Positions 1 through 8,706 of a stretch of 64,000 bases of DNA are shown in pieces. Position 1 is the first letter of the stretch. Each line of letters opens with the position of its first letter. Below the pieces are notes generated by a model. The model was not told where the DNA came from, made no database searches, and saw nothing but the letters and a program-made list of their open reading frames with translations. This stretch comes from Plazaster borealis. Its lineage: Eukaryota; Echinodermata; Asteroidea; Forcipulatida; Labidiasteridae. The stretch is from positions 21,001,063-21,065,062 of the forward strand of contig CM037458.1 of NCBI GenBank assembly GCA_021014325.1, in the 5' to 3' direction. A program made the position numbers and the translations under genes.

Positions 1-67
1 AAATACCCCCAAACATCCTGAAACGAACTTTTGTCTTAAAAAGTGAAGGAAAACCTCGACAAAAGTT

Positions 68-217
68 AACCCCTTGCACAACACGGGAGTGCACTTACAC
101 GCACCTATCCTGTCTGCTATTTTAGGACTAAAAATGTACACAAATGAATTGACTCCAAAAATAGTGGAAATGGTGTATGTGCATTTTGTTGAGGTCAGTT
201 CGCGTTGTGCAAGGGGT
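68..217. mobile_element. Short inverted-repeat (MITE-like) element
   Basis: A 17-base inverted repeat (ACCCCTTGCACAACACG against its complement at 201-217, one mismatch) bounds about 150 bases in the NT5C2 intron. No coding capacity and no clear target duplication. Confidence 0.5.
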
Positions 218-444
218 CACTACAAAAGCTTGCCCCGAACCATGGGATGTTGCAAGACCATCTTTAGTTTAAATTTAAGCGTTCACTAATCAAGTTATTG
301 TAACGGACATTTTTTGAAATCTAACTCGCAAACGACTGTAGTCAAAGTTAAACTCAAGGCTTCACACTCTTTAGACTTAACAATTCCTGTAGAGAACTCT
401 GTATTTCAAAAACATTTGTGCTGAAACTTCTGTAACATTTCATT

Positions 445-951
445 AAAGTGAGACTGTCATCAGGAGCAGAGCAGGTCTATGGCTGTGCATGGAATTATAA
501 ACTCTAACCCAGTTACTGCACGTGCACGCTGGCAGTCGGGTTGGCGTAGTGGTATCTTTCCTCGCCTTCCACCTCTAGGACCCCGGTTCGAATCACGCCG
601 GGGGGCACTACCTGGATTGGGTTTTCAGTCCCTACCTGGCTACGTGGGTTTTTCCCTGGAATAATTCTCTGGGGTTTTCCTCCTACATCTAAAACTGAAA
701 CTTCCTTCCTTGCCTTCTCTCCATGGGGTACTTGGCTAGTATAGTGATTAAGTTCGCCTTTCTGAGAGTCCTTGGCTTCACAACCAGAATAAATGAAATG
801 AAAAATGAAAACGTCACACCATAATATAAAATAACGGCAGTTTTGGGGATGTGATGTGACGGTCAGCGTGTGCAGTAACTAGGTTAAGAGTTCATAATTC
901 CACGTTCAGCCATAGGCCTGCTCTGATCATGACGACAGTCCCCCTTTCAGC
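445..951. mobile_element. TIR element (about 80-base arms) with an inserted SINE
   Basis: The left arm (445-525) and right arm (about 863-951) are inverted copies with scattered differences. Both contain GTTACTGCAC, the GGAATTAT/ATAATTCC block and GACTGTC. The interior (about 530-815) is a tRNA-derived SINE that accounts for most of the spacing between the arms. It sits in the NT5C2 intron upstream of exon A. Confidence 0.7.
532..815 (+). repeat. tRNA-derived SINE inside the 445-951 element
   Basis: It has a box A-like TGGCGTAGTGG and a box B-like GGTTCGAATC about 50 bases apart, then a non-tRNA body. It ends in an A-rich repeat (aaatgaaatgaaaaatgaaaa). The T-arm does not pair properly, so this is a SINE head and not a working tRNA. 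Confidence 0.6.
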
Positions 952-1616
952 GAGTTTTCAACCTAAATACTTTTCGCTCTTTTGAAGTGAATCGTCACAG
1001 AGCTTTTCTAAACTGGGGTGGATTTTAGGAACTTAGTTCGTAGTTCAAAAGCTCTTGTTTGTCCGCCATTGCATCTTTATTTTACATTCCATTAATGGCT
1101 GCAATCCTTTTAGACATGGAGTAGAGAAAACGATTGAAATCCATACAGCTGCTTCAGCAGTAAACACATGTACTGCTTAAAATATAATTTGCCTTGGGTC
1201 GTCCAAACTGTTGTGCGCTGTTTTATTTATCTAAGAATTTGTTTTGGCAGGACCATAACTTTTGCCTTGTATCTATTTTGTTTTGAGGCTGCTCCCCCAT
1301 CCAGCCAAAGAAGTTTCTATCAGACTTTGTTGTTTGCTTTTTAATATCAATTTGTGTTAATTAATGTTCATAGAAACATCCTCACACAACAGCATAATAT
1401 ACATGATTGAGTGGTAGGCTTTACAAAGTAATTTGTTTTTCTCTGTTAATTATACTGTAGAATTTTCAACTTTTTTTCACACATGAAGTCAAACACAGGC
1501 ATTAACCCCCCTCCTCTGTCGTACCATATAACTGTGAACAAATTGTCAATATCGTAATTGTCCTTACAAATTCGTTTGTTTTAACAGAATCTGATTCTTT
1601 GTTTGTATTTCCTCAG
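952..1616. other. NT5C2 intron, nothing recognised
   Basis: No repeat family, exon or RNA gene recognised before the pyrimidine tract and acceptor of exon A. Confidence 0.5.
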
Positions 1617-1724
1617 CCTTCAACTCCTCACAAGCAGTGGTATGAGTACTTTGACGTGTGTATTGTGGATGCCAAGAAACCTCAGTTCTTCAGTAATGGC
1701 ACAATTCTTAGACAGGTTGATCTG
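1617..1724 (+). CDS. NT5C2: NT5C2 exon A
   Basis: The exon is 108 nt, phase 0 at both ends and encodes 36 residues. The acceptor follows a pyrimidine tract ending tttcctcag and the donor is GTGAGT. It carries WYEYFD, then VDAKKP, the conserved HAD motif-III lysine region of 5'-nucleotidase II, and ends LRQVDL. The preceding exon is outside the window. Confidence 0.95.
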
Positions 1725-4700
1725 GTGAGTAAAACACTGTTGTGGAAAAAGACTAACATTCTTGGCAGTTGTGCGTCGTGGCCGAGCGGTCAAGCGCACC
1801 GGACTCAAGCTCCTGTGTTTGTGATCAGCAGAGTGTGGGTTTGGGTCCCGGTCTTGACACTTGTGTCCTCGAGCAAGACACTTAACCGTTATTGTTTCAT
1901 CCTTTGGGGAAACCTACTGGGAAAGTTTTATAATTCGTTGTGTGCCTAAAAGAAGGGGGTAAGGCTCTACACCCTTCTTCCGGGCACACAAAGTACTTTT
2001 TCCAGTAACAAAAAGGCCCTAATTAATAAAATGGCTCCTCTGACAAAAAAATATGCATTAATGTCACATTTATGTTGCAAAAATTACCCCAAAGACAAGT
2101 TTTCTCATTCCCATTCTTATGAATGACAGAAAACCGATCAAACTTTCACATTCAGTTTTCTTGAAAATACAATTTTGCACATCAATTGCTCACGCCCTTT
2201 CTGCAGTAACTTTTTGTGGCCGAGCGGATAAGAACACCAGAATCAAGCTCTGGTGTTTTTGATTAGCAGAGTGTGGGTTCAAGTCTTGGTCTTGACACTT
2301 GTGTCCTTGAGCAAGACACTTAACCATGATGGCTGCGTCCTTCGGATGGGACGTAAAGCCGTAGGTCCTGTGTGTTGTGTAATGCACATAAAAGAACCCA
2401 GTGCACTGAGAAGGGGTTTGCCCCGGTGTTCCTGGTTTGATTGGCTGCATATTGCGCCACAGCACCTTGTAAACAATTACATGGTGCTATGTAAAGGAAT
2501 AGGTCTCATACTTCAGAATTGTAGCTCTGCAATACCTTGCAGGAAAAAATACTGAGCGCTTTGATACGCCCATCGGGTGTGATAAAGGGCTATATAAGAA
2601 CTCAGTATTATTCAGTCTCATGCTCTTTTGATTTTGTAGGATACGGGAGCCCTCAGGATCGGCAGCCACATAGGTCCCTTCCAGAAGGGTCAAGTCTACT
2701 CGGGCGGCTCGTGCGACGTCTTCTGCGATCTCATCGGTGCTAAGGGGAACGACGTCCTGTACATGGGAGACCATATCTTTGGGGACATCCTCAAGTCTAA
2801 GAAGCTCCGAGGGTGGCGGACATTCCTGGTGATTCCAGAGATTGCCCAAGAGCTGACAGTGTGGACGGAGAAAAGAAGTATGTTGGAATAATGATATTGT
2901 ACATTTTGTTTTGTGCCCTTCTTCCAGTCACACAAAGTACTTTTTTCCAGTAACAAGACGCCGTAAGCAATAAAAAGGCTCCTGACAAACAAATTGTGGC
3001 ATTACTGTTACATTTCTGTTGCTAGAATTACCCCCAAAGAGATGTTTTCCCATTCCCATTCAGAATTTAACCTCCCTATGATGACTAAGGAATGGCAGAA
3101 AACCGATCAAACTTTCACACTCAGTTGTCTTGAAGCACATTTGCTTGAGCCCTTTTCCCCTGTAACTTTTCATTATTACTTCTTCCAAGCACACAGCGTT
3201 TTGTACCATCACATTAATGCAACAAAGTCATAACTCAGTTTGGTCAAAAGGTCGTGTCTTGCTCACTTGGAAGTGAACTACTTGCTCCATGCAACAAGGT
3301 TGTATCTCACACCTTTGGTTTTGGGCTTACATTGGGGAGCTATCAACAAAGATACGACCTTATTGCACTAAGACAAATTTGCAGACAGTACTGTGTAACG
3401 TCAGTACAAGTATGTTACCACTTATCACCAGGTGTTATTGCTCCATAAACCAAATCTTAGGCATCCCAAATTTCTCCCAGGTTTGATAATTTATCCATGA
3501 ATGATCAGCTTTGAAATTGTTTTTGATTTAGTTGCATATTGTTGTCTTTTCATTTATTTTTGTAATAGGTCAGAGTAGTAAATGTGGTACGTCATTCCAT
3601 TCTTTGCTTTATGTCGCATGAGGTTTTTTTGTTTTTGTGAAGATTTGATGTATGAATGAAGAAGCACTTGATTTAACGATTGAATAAATTTTTTGCATTT
3701 TGTGGAGTTCTATTCTACATGTATTTGGTTATGTCAGATTTGAAGTGATGGTTCAATGGTGTTGGTTTTTTTTTTAAGCAAAAGATAAAACTTTGATAAC
3801 CTTAGCGTTCTCCGTTAACAGTGGTCCGCCGGCCAAATGCCAGTTAAAACACCTGAGGACCATTCTCTCAAGGTGGTCTTGCTGGCTAGTTCAGTGTTGA
3901 AAAGCAGCCCTATTTAACATGTTCAATATTAAATATGGACTAGTGAAAAAGCTTGGGAACTAGTGTCACAACAAGCTAACTGGTCCTGCTGGCTAGTCAC
4001 TGAAAAAGTTCAAAGCAAACCCTGTAACCTGTCAAATGAAAAGTTGCCAACTCTCACTGATTCTGCAGAAAGTTCCCTGAAAATAAACCAATCGTTCCAT
4101 GTTCTGACGAATAAATTTGAAAATCTCCCTGATTGTGGGAAACCTTTTTCCCTAATAATGTTGAATATAATTCTAGATATCTCACTGATTGTTGGACGAA
4201 GTCTCCCTGATTGCAAGATGCAAATGTCTGCAGCTCTGATATATTTATTCAACGAATGATGTAATTTTGAAAGCAAAAGATATCACATTTTAACCTGTCA
4301 AATTGTCATTCACATAGATGTAGATTTTTTGAGAAAAAGGTAAAGAAACAGATGGCTCGATATGTTTTTTTTAAATACTAAAAAAACCCAAAAACGTTTA
4401 ATGGTTTTGTTTTTCATTCTTGCCTTGCAAGAGATTGTAAATAAGATTATAACTCAAACCCATACAACTCAAAGTTTTTTACTTTGTTTATGTTTGTGAA
4501 ATTTTCTGGTATATATTGCCTGTGCGTACCTTTAAGAAATAATTTTACTGGCAGACTGAACCTTTTGGTTAAAGGACAACAAAATAATTTTCCTCCTCAG
4601 TCTAGCCATTTCCATATCTATTTGACGTCTCAGTGTTTCTCTTTTAAATTATTGAATTTGTGGAGAGAGAAAAAAAAATGAAAACATTTAAAGATTGGAC

Positions 4701-7700
4701 CCAAATACAATTTTCTTCAGTCAGACATACATGTTGGTATATTTCTGTGCATTATTGGTACCTGTACCAACTTCAAACCAAATACATGTAGAATGTTCAA
4801 AAGTTACTTTGTTTTTGAGTATCTTTCCGGACGTTAACGGGCTAAGTCAGTCTTAGGGTTATTTTCTTGCAAGGCATAATACATAAAATAATTGCATCGA
4901 GGATGGTTACCCAGGTGGGATTTGAACCCACAGTCCCTTCGTTTTTTAGTGTTGCAGTTTGCAGGTGTTCTTAAAGTAAAAATAACAACAATTTACAGAG
5001 TCTCTTGTTCTTGACCTTCCTCTACAGCATTGTTTGAGAAGCTTGAGGATCTGGATTCTGCATTAGCAGACCAATACAAGTAAGTGCACTTCATTTTTTA
5101 ATTTTTTAAAATATATTTTATGGAAGTCTTATATTGCACATGTACCAATTAGGTACATGTACCAATTAGGTACTCATCAAGGCGCTTTGAACAAAAGTAA
5201 CATTTGAAGACAGGTTTTTTGAATTATGAGACCCATTTATGTAGCACCTTAAAGGGTTTACAAGGTACTGCATTTAGCAGTCACTGCCAGAAACACTGGG
5301 GCAAACCCCTTCTGTTTATAGCGATAAGTGTAACTGGGTTCTTTTACGTGCGTTACGCAGCACACAGGACCTACAGCTTTACGTCCCATCCGAAGGACGA
5401 GGCAATAGTGGTTAAGTGTCTTGCTGAAGGACACAAGTGTCAAGACTGGGACTCGAACCCACACTCTGCTGATCATGAAGACCAGAGCTTGAGTCCAGTA
5501 CGCTTGACCGCTCGGCCACGACATGCCACACTACTGTCAGTGCTTATGTTTCACTTACGGTATTAAGCCCAGATAAGCTTTCTGCTTCACTTCTCAATCG
5601 GAGACAGTATGTACAGAAATACAAAAGAAAACCGGAGTTACAGACATCATAGAGAAAATAGTAGTAGTAGCAGTAGAGTGTGAGTGGTTGTCATCAGCCG
5701 ACGCCATTGCGGGAGCCTCTGATGGTCGCCTTCCACGCATCCCGGTCCAGCATCACTGTCCTCAACTCGGTGGTTTCTTGTTGCAGTGCGTCCTTCTTTA
5801 GCTGGTCGACAGGAAAATATAACAGGCTCAAAGGGGGTGGGCTGGACACACTGCCCGAAGAATAGACAACAGAGTGGACAACAGTACTAATGGATTGGCA
5901 ACCAAGAACAGGGAAAAGGAGAAGAAATATGGAGGGATGACCTTAGATCTTATGCAAGAAGAGTATGGACAAGAACAGCAAAGAATAGGGATGAATGGCG
6001 TTTTCTTGAGGAGGGGCTACATCCTACACTGGATGAACACGACCTAAATTCAATTCATTCAAACTCGAATTCAAGCTTTATGCTTTAAATTTCAACAGTT
6101 ATCAGTGTTTCTGTTAACCACCTTTATGAAATTTTGTTACTAATTTGTGTTTCTGTTTTTTATATTTGCAGGAATTTAGACAGCAGCACACAGATGGTAC
6201 CGGACATCAGTAAAGTCCGTAAAGCAATTCAGGTATGGATTCTCATTTCAAATAACCATCCACATTGTCGACATTTTCTATTTTCAGGATATTTCATAGG
6301 TATACAATTTCACCCCTGAATTTAATGTAGTACCTTTGACTTCTCTTTAACAGCAAGTGACCCACGAGATGGACATGTGTCACGGGAAGCTTGGAAGCCT
6401 CTTCCGAAGTGGTACGTACATTTTTTGTTTTACTTCTAGCAACTCTCTAAGCATGTTGCCTTTGGCTTAGATTCTTGGATAGGTTTTTATTGGACTTGTG
6501 CAGGCCGCGCATTCAGCAGCCACTGCCAGAAACAACAGGGACAAACCCTTTCTCTTAGCGATAAGTGTAACTGGGTTCTGTTAAGTGCATTACACAACAC
6601 ACGGGACTAACGGCTTTACGTCCACCCCGAAGGACAAAGCAATATTGGTTAAGTGTCTTGCTTAAGAACACAAGTGTCAAGACTGGGACTCAAACCCACA
6701 CTCCGCTGATCAGAAACACCAGATCTTGAGTCTTGACCGCTCGGCCATGACACGCCACTCAAAAACAGGATTGAAAAACATATGAGAATAGACCGATCCA
6801 TTGAGACCCGCCCACCATGTTTAGCGTGTACGATATAATGCGTCTTGCTATGTCCCGCGCCCCACATGAAAAAGACATGATGCAGCAATCCTAATGAAAA
6901 TTTGTGCACTCAGCGGTCTTGTGCTCTGGGTTCAAGCTCTGGTGTTGTTGTGGTTGCAGGTGCTGGTCTAGGCACCTTTTCCCTTTTAAAAGCAAGACAC
7001 TTAAACCATAACTGCTTTGTCCTTCAGAAGGGACGTAAAGCTGTAGGTCCTGTGTATTGTCTAATGTATGTACACAGTGTACTTATCATTAAGAGAAGGG
7101 GCTTGCCCCTATGTTTCTGGCATGGCTGGGTGTGTAGATTGCACCGCAGCACCTTGAATACCTCCACAAGGCACTGTATAATTGGGTCTCTTAAGACCAT
7201 GTCACACGAGGAAATTTACAGGCAACCAGTTCCAGGCAATCTCCAATAAGAAAACTCATTCACATTTCAGTTTTCTCACTATTTTCTTGGGGATAGTGAG
7301 TTACAGATAGAAGAATGTCTCTTGTGCTGCAGAAGTGTTCCTTTTGCATACAGTGCAAGTGGTTGCCTCCAAGTTGCCTGAAAAAAGTTGCCCAGTGTGA
7401 CAAGGCCTTCAATTTAAAATAGCTCTGTATACCTGTTATAAAAAATAGTGCTTCGAGATGCCTGAAGATAAAGTGCTATACAAAAATGTATTATACTATT
7501 TATTTTTGTCTGCCTGGTACTAATGAATATTGAACTGTTTTGCTTTGGACTTCCAATAACAATTTTTGCTCCTGCTCTTTCGTCACTCGCAGGTTCTCGT
7601 CAGACCTTCTTTGCCAGTCAGGTCTTGCGATTTGCCGATCTGTACTCCTCAACATTCCTCAACTTCATGCATTACCCGTTCAGCTACCTCTTCAGAGCTC

Positions 7701-8706
7701 CTCATCAACTGGTAGAGTTATAAATCTTTTCTCAAAACTGTAGTTAGTCACCCCACCACTAAAATTCCCCAATTAATATTGCACTGCACCAACAAAGGGG
7801 AAAGCTCCCAAGGTATTTTTTAGAGATCACTCTTTTGAATCGTTTTGTTTGCAAGAAGCATATCGTTAAAATTTGCCTGGTCACCTGGTTTACAAAACTC
7901 ATCCAAATGCCGCTCTTAGAGTAAAAGGTGTTTAGTTGATACTTAGTTGGTACTGTAGTGGATAAGCAGTTTTTATTTCAATAATAAGGCTTACCAATAA
8001 TGAAGGAAATGTTTGCATCTGCCGAACAATAAGGAATAGGTTCGCCTGTAACTTCCTAGACTTAAATGAATCAACTGTATTTATGTACAAGAATATGAAC
8101 ATAGACTTCTTGCCCATAGACTAACGTAAACCTTGGTTACCTGGACCCGTCTGCTGTGAGGGGCAAACACCACCGAGCAAGTTTCAGGATCCACGTAGCC
8201 TCGGCATACAAAATATAAATTTTAGAAGACTATAAGGTCCTAAGCAGAACCTCGCACATTGAAGGTAGGACGGAGAGTAGGCCTGACGGAGCCTGTGCCG
8301 TACCTTTTTGTTAACGCGTTCTGCACCAAGAGTTGAGATGAGTAGGAGAGTCTTCTAAAATGCTAATAAGGATCTTTGTTGATGTACACCTGGCCACATT
8401 TTTGGGCCATTCATCAAAAGAAAAGGAAGAATTTACTACAGTACTTAATAGTCAGATCAAATTGTGAGAGTAATTATTATTTCCAACCTTCAGATGCCTC
8501 ATGAATCAACAGTCGACCACTACGACCCCCACCCTCTCTTCGAAGAAGACAACAAGTGTCTGACCATGATGTCACCGGCTTTGACCCGGAAGCGAAACCT
8601 GAGTAGTCTGAACTCCGGCACCCACAACAGCCCACACCAGAAGGACCTCCTTGCCATAGCTCCGGAACCGGTGGAGCTTACCCATGGACATGATGACGAT
8701 GAGTAA
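1617..8706 (+). CDS. NT5C2: NT5C2, cytosolic purine 5'-nucleotidase II, 3' half (seven exons, 5' part outside window)
   Basis: Seven exons (1617-1724, 2640-2877, 5028-5079, 6172-6232, 6354-6411, 7593-7711, 8494-8706) join in phase into 282 residues ending at TAA 8704-8706. Every junction has an AG acceptor and a GT donor. The product matches the C-terminal half of cytosolic 5'-nucleotidase II, a HAD-superfamily enzyme that dephosphorylates IMP and GMP in the cytosol and is allosterically activated by nucleotides such as ATP. Recognisable blocks in order are VDAKKPQFF (conserved motif-III lysine), [18 protein letters not shown] (acidic Mg-binding loop), [35 protein letters not shown]-like and [11 protein letters not shown], then MPHESTV at the start of the tail. 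The vertebrate protein is about 560 residues, so the nucleophile motif DxDxT and the N-terminal half lie upstream of position 1. The C-terminal tail ends in only a few acidic residues (DDDE), against a long Glu/Asp run in vertebrates. Confidence 0.97.
1775..1920 (+). repeat. SINE family 1 (tRNA Leu/Ser-like head), 5' fragment
   Basis: It has box A-like TGGCCGAGCGG, box B-like GGTTTGGGTCCC and the family landmark GAGCAAGACACTTAACC. The copy stops soon after. The same family recurs at 2214, 5205, 6500, 6915 and 38158. Confidence 0.75.
1966..2213 (+). repeat. Direct repeat, copy 1 (partner at 2912-3172)
   Basis: About 250 bases beginning CTTCTTCC..CACACAAAGTAC and ending near TGTAACTTTT-like sequence. 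They are closely similar, in the same orientation, to 2912-3172 on the other side of exon B. A SINE is inserted at the 3' edge of this copy. Confidence 0.7.
2214..2612 (+). repeat. SINE family 1, near full length
   Basis: The tRNA-like head starts GTGGCCGAGCGG. The central block is GGATGGGACGTAAAGCCGTA and the distal block is CACAGCACCTTGTAAAC. The 3' end CTATATAAGAACTCAGTATT is shared with the copy at 38158. It lies directly before exon B and finishes about 27 bases before that exon's acceptor. Confidence 0.8.
2640..2877 (+). CDS. NT5C2: NT5C2 exon B (catalytic acidic loop)
   Basis: The exon is 238 nt, enters in phase 0 and leaves in phase 1. The acceptor is attttgtag and the donor GTATGT. 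It contains YSGGS, then [15 protein letters not shown], whose two aspartates match the Mg-binding motif IV of HAD 5'-nucleotidases, then [15 protein letters not shown]. It is the longest and most conserved exon here and noticeably GC-richer than its flanks. Near-identical noncoding repeats lie on both sides (1966-2213 and 2912-3172). Confidence 0.96.
2912..3172 (+). repeat. Direct repeat, copy 2 (partner at 1966-2213)
   Basis: Shares CACACAAAGTACTTTTT, CCAGTAACAA, a TTCTCATTCCCATTC-like block and AGAAAACCGATCAAACTTTC with copy 1. The pair flanks NT5C2 exon B in direct orientation. Confidence 0.7.
3173..3817. other. NT5C2 intron, nothing recognised
   Basis: Ordinary AT-rich intron sequence. 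No repeat shared with the rest of the window and no exon seen. Confidence 0.45.
3818..4010 (+). repeat. Dispersed repeat related to 30217-30331
   Basis: It shares the GTGGTC..GCTGGCTAGTTCAGTGTT block and the following ATATGGACTAGTGAAAA block with the element at 30.2 kb. It is more diverged and its ends are not defined. Confidence 0.45.
4043..4237 (+). mobile_element. MITE family B, copy 1 (about 195 bases)
   Basis: Same element as 36653-36853 and 44613-44806. It has internal short CTCCCTGATT-type repeats and ends related to the 13-base TIR CAGAGCTGCCAAC. This copy has eroded ends. Confidence 0.7.
4238..5027. other. NT5C2 intron with a tRNA-like fragment
   Basis: Mostly unrecognised AT-rich sequence. 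At 4915-4950, minus strand, a box B-like GGGTTCAAATCCCAC is visible, probably a SINE head remnant and not a tRNA gene. Confidence 0.35.
5028..5079 (+). CDS. NT5C2: NT5C2 exon C
   Basis: A small 52-nt exon with acceptor ttcctctacag and donor GTAAGT. It completes a split Thr codon and reads [16 protein letters not shown], an amphipathic helix region typical of the family. It leaves in phase 2; the next exon supplies the last base of a Lys codon. Confidence 0.92.
5205..5528 (-). repeat. SINE family 1, antisense copy
   Basis: The reverse complement begins with the TGGCCGAGCGG head and box B-like GGGTTCGAGTCCC. It continues through the TGGGACGTAAAGCTGTAGG block to AATTC.AAAACCTGTCTT near its 3' end. 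The tRNA-like boxes are well kept but the body continues as in the other SINE copies. Confidence 0.78.
5680..5822 (-). pseudogene. LINE ORF2 C-terminal fragment, antisense
   Basis: The minus strand reads an open segment containing [12 protein letters not shown] and then [18 protein letters not shown] followed by a stop. The DRDAW..I/V segment before the terminal stop is typical of the C-terminal end of a non-LTR retrotransposon polyprotein. No other part of that element is present. Confidence 0.5.
5835..6050 (+). pseudogene. LINE ORF2 C-terminal fragment, sense, frameshifted
   Basis: One frame reads [14 protein letters not shown], matching the W-x-GH-x-x-R-x-x-D-x-R segment that follows many non-LTR reverse transcriptases. 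A frame change is then followed by [17 protein letters not shown] and [15 protein letters not shown], the usual end of such ORF2 proteins. It is decayed and lies inside the NT5C2 intron. Confidence 0.7.
6172..6232 (+). CDS. NT5C2: NT5C2 exon D
   Basis: A 61-nt exon with acceptor tatatttgcag and donor GTATGG. It reads [20 protein letters not shown] after completing a Lys codon. The family has the equivalent HLDSSS..PDIS..R segment. It leaves in phase 0, only 121 bases before exon E. Confidence 0.93.
6354..6411 (+). CDS. NT5C2: NT5C2 exon E
   Basis: A 58-nt exon with acceptor ctctttaacag and donor GTACGT. It encodes [19 protein letters not shown] and leaves in phase 1 so that the Gly codon is split. 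It corresponds to the family's THDMDMCYG..GSLFRSGSRQT region. Confidence 0.94.
6500..6757 (-). repeat. SINE family 1, antisense copy, 3' truncated
   Basis: The reverse complement has the box A-like TGGCCGAGCGG, box B-like GGGTTTGAGTCCC, AAGACACTTAACC and the GGACGTAAAGCCGTTAG block, then stops near the CCACTGCCAGAAACA complement. Confidence 0.75.
6915..7510 (+). repeat. SINE family 1, diverged copy split by a MITE
   Basis: The head is eroded, but GCAAGACACTTAAACC, AGGGACGTAAAGCTGTAGG and CCGCAGCACCTTGAATA mark the family. The 3' end resumes after an inserted element (7193-7409) as AAAGTGCTATACAAAAATG, matching the family's 3' end. Confidence 0.65.
7193..7409. mobile_element. MITE inserted in a SINE
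   Basis: The terminal inverted repeats are AAGACCATGTCACAC at the left and, on the complement of the right end, AAGGCCTTGTCACAC. A second shared block, CAGGCAAC, lies further in. The element is 217 bases, noncoding, and splits the SINE at 6915-7510. Confidence 0.65.
7593..7711 (+). CDS. NT5C2: NT5C2 exon F
   Basis: A 119-nt exon with acceptor cgtcactcgcag and donor GTAGAG. After the split Gly it reads [18 protein letters not shown], then [16 protein letters not shown], matching the strongly conserved core of the C-terminal catalytic region. It leaves in phase 0. Confidence 0.96.
7712..8493. other. Last NT5C2 intron, nothing recognised
   Basis: No repeat shared within the window, no exon and no RNA gene recognised. 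Confidence 0.45.
8494..8706 (+). CDS. NT5C2: NT5C2 terminal coding exon G
   Basis: A terminal exon of 70 codons plus TAA at 8704-8706; the acceptor is ttccaaccttcag. It starts [13 protein letters not shown], aligned with the conserved MPHESTVEH start of the family's regulatory tail. The middle is serine- and basic-rich and poorly conserved, and the end is HGHDDDE. The long acidic run that closes vertebrate NT5C2 is reduced to four consecutive acidic residues. Confidence 0.95.
   Translation: MPHESTVDHYDPHPLFEEDNKCLTMMSPALTRKRNLSSLNSGTHNSPHQKDLLAIAPEPVELTHGHDDDE

Noticed and set aside
2190..2849. Minus-strand frames over exon B and the SINE
   Set aside because: Shadows of the NT5C2 coding exon and the SINE on the opposite strand.
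5400..5527. Possible tRNA-Leu/Ser gene on the minus strand
   Set aside because: Box A and box B are good, but the arms do not close. The body continues as in five other copies, so it is a SINE head.
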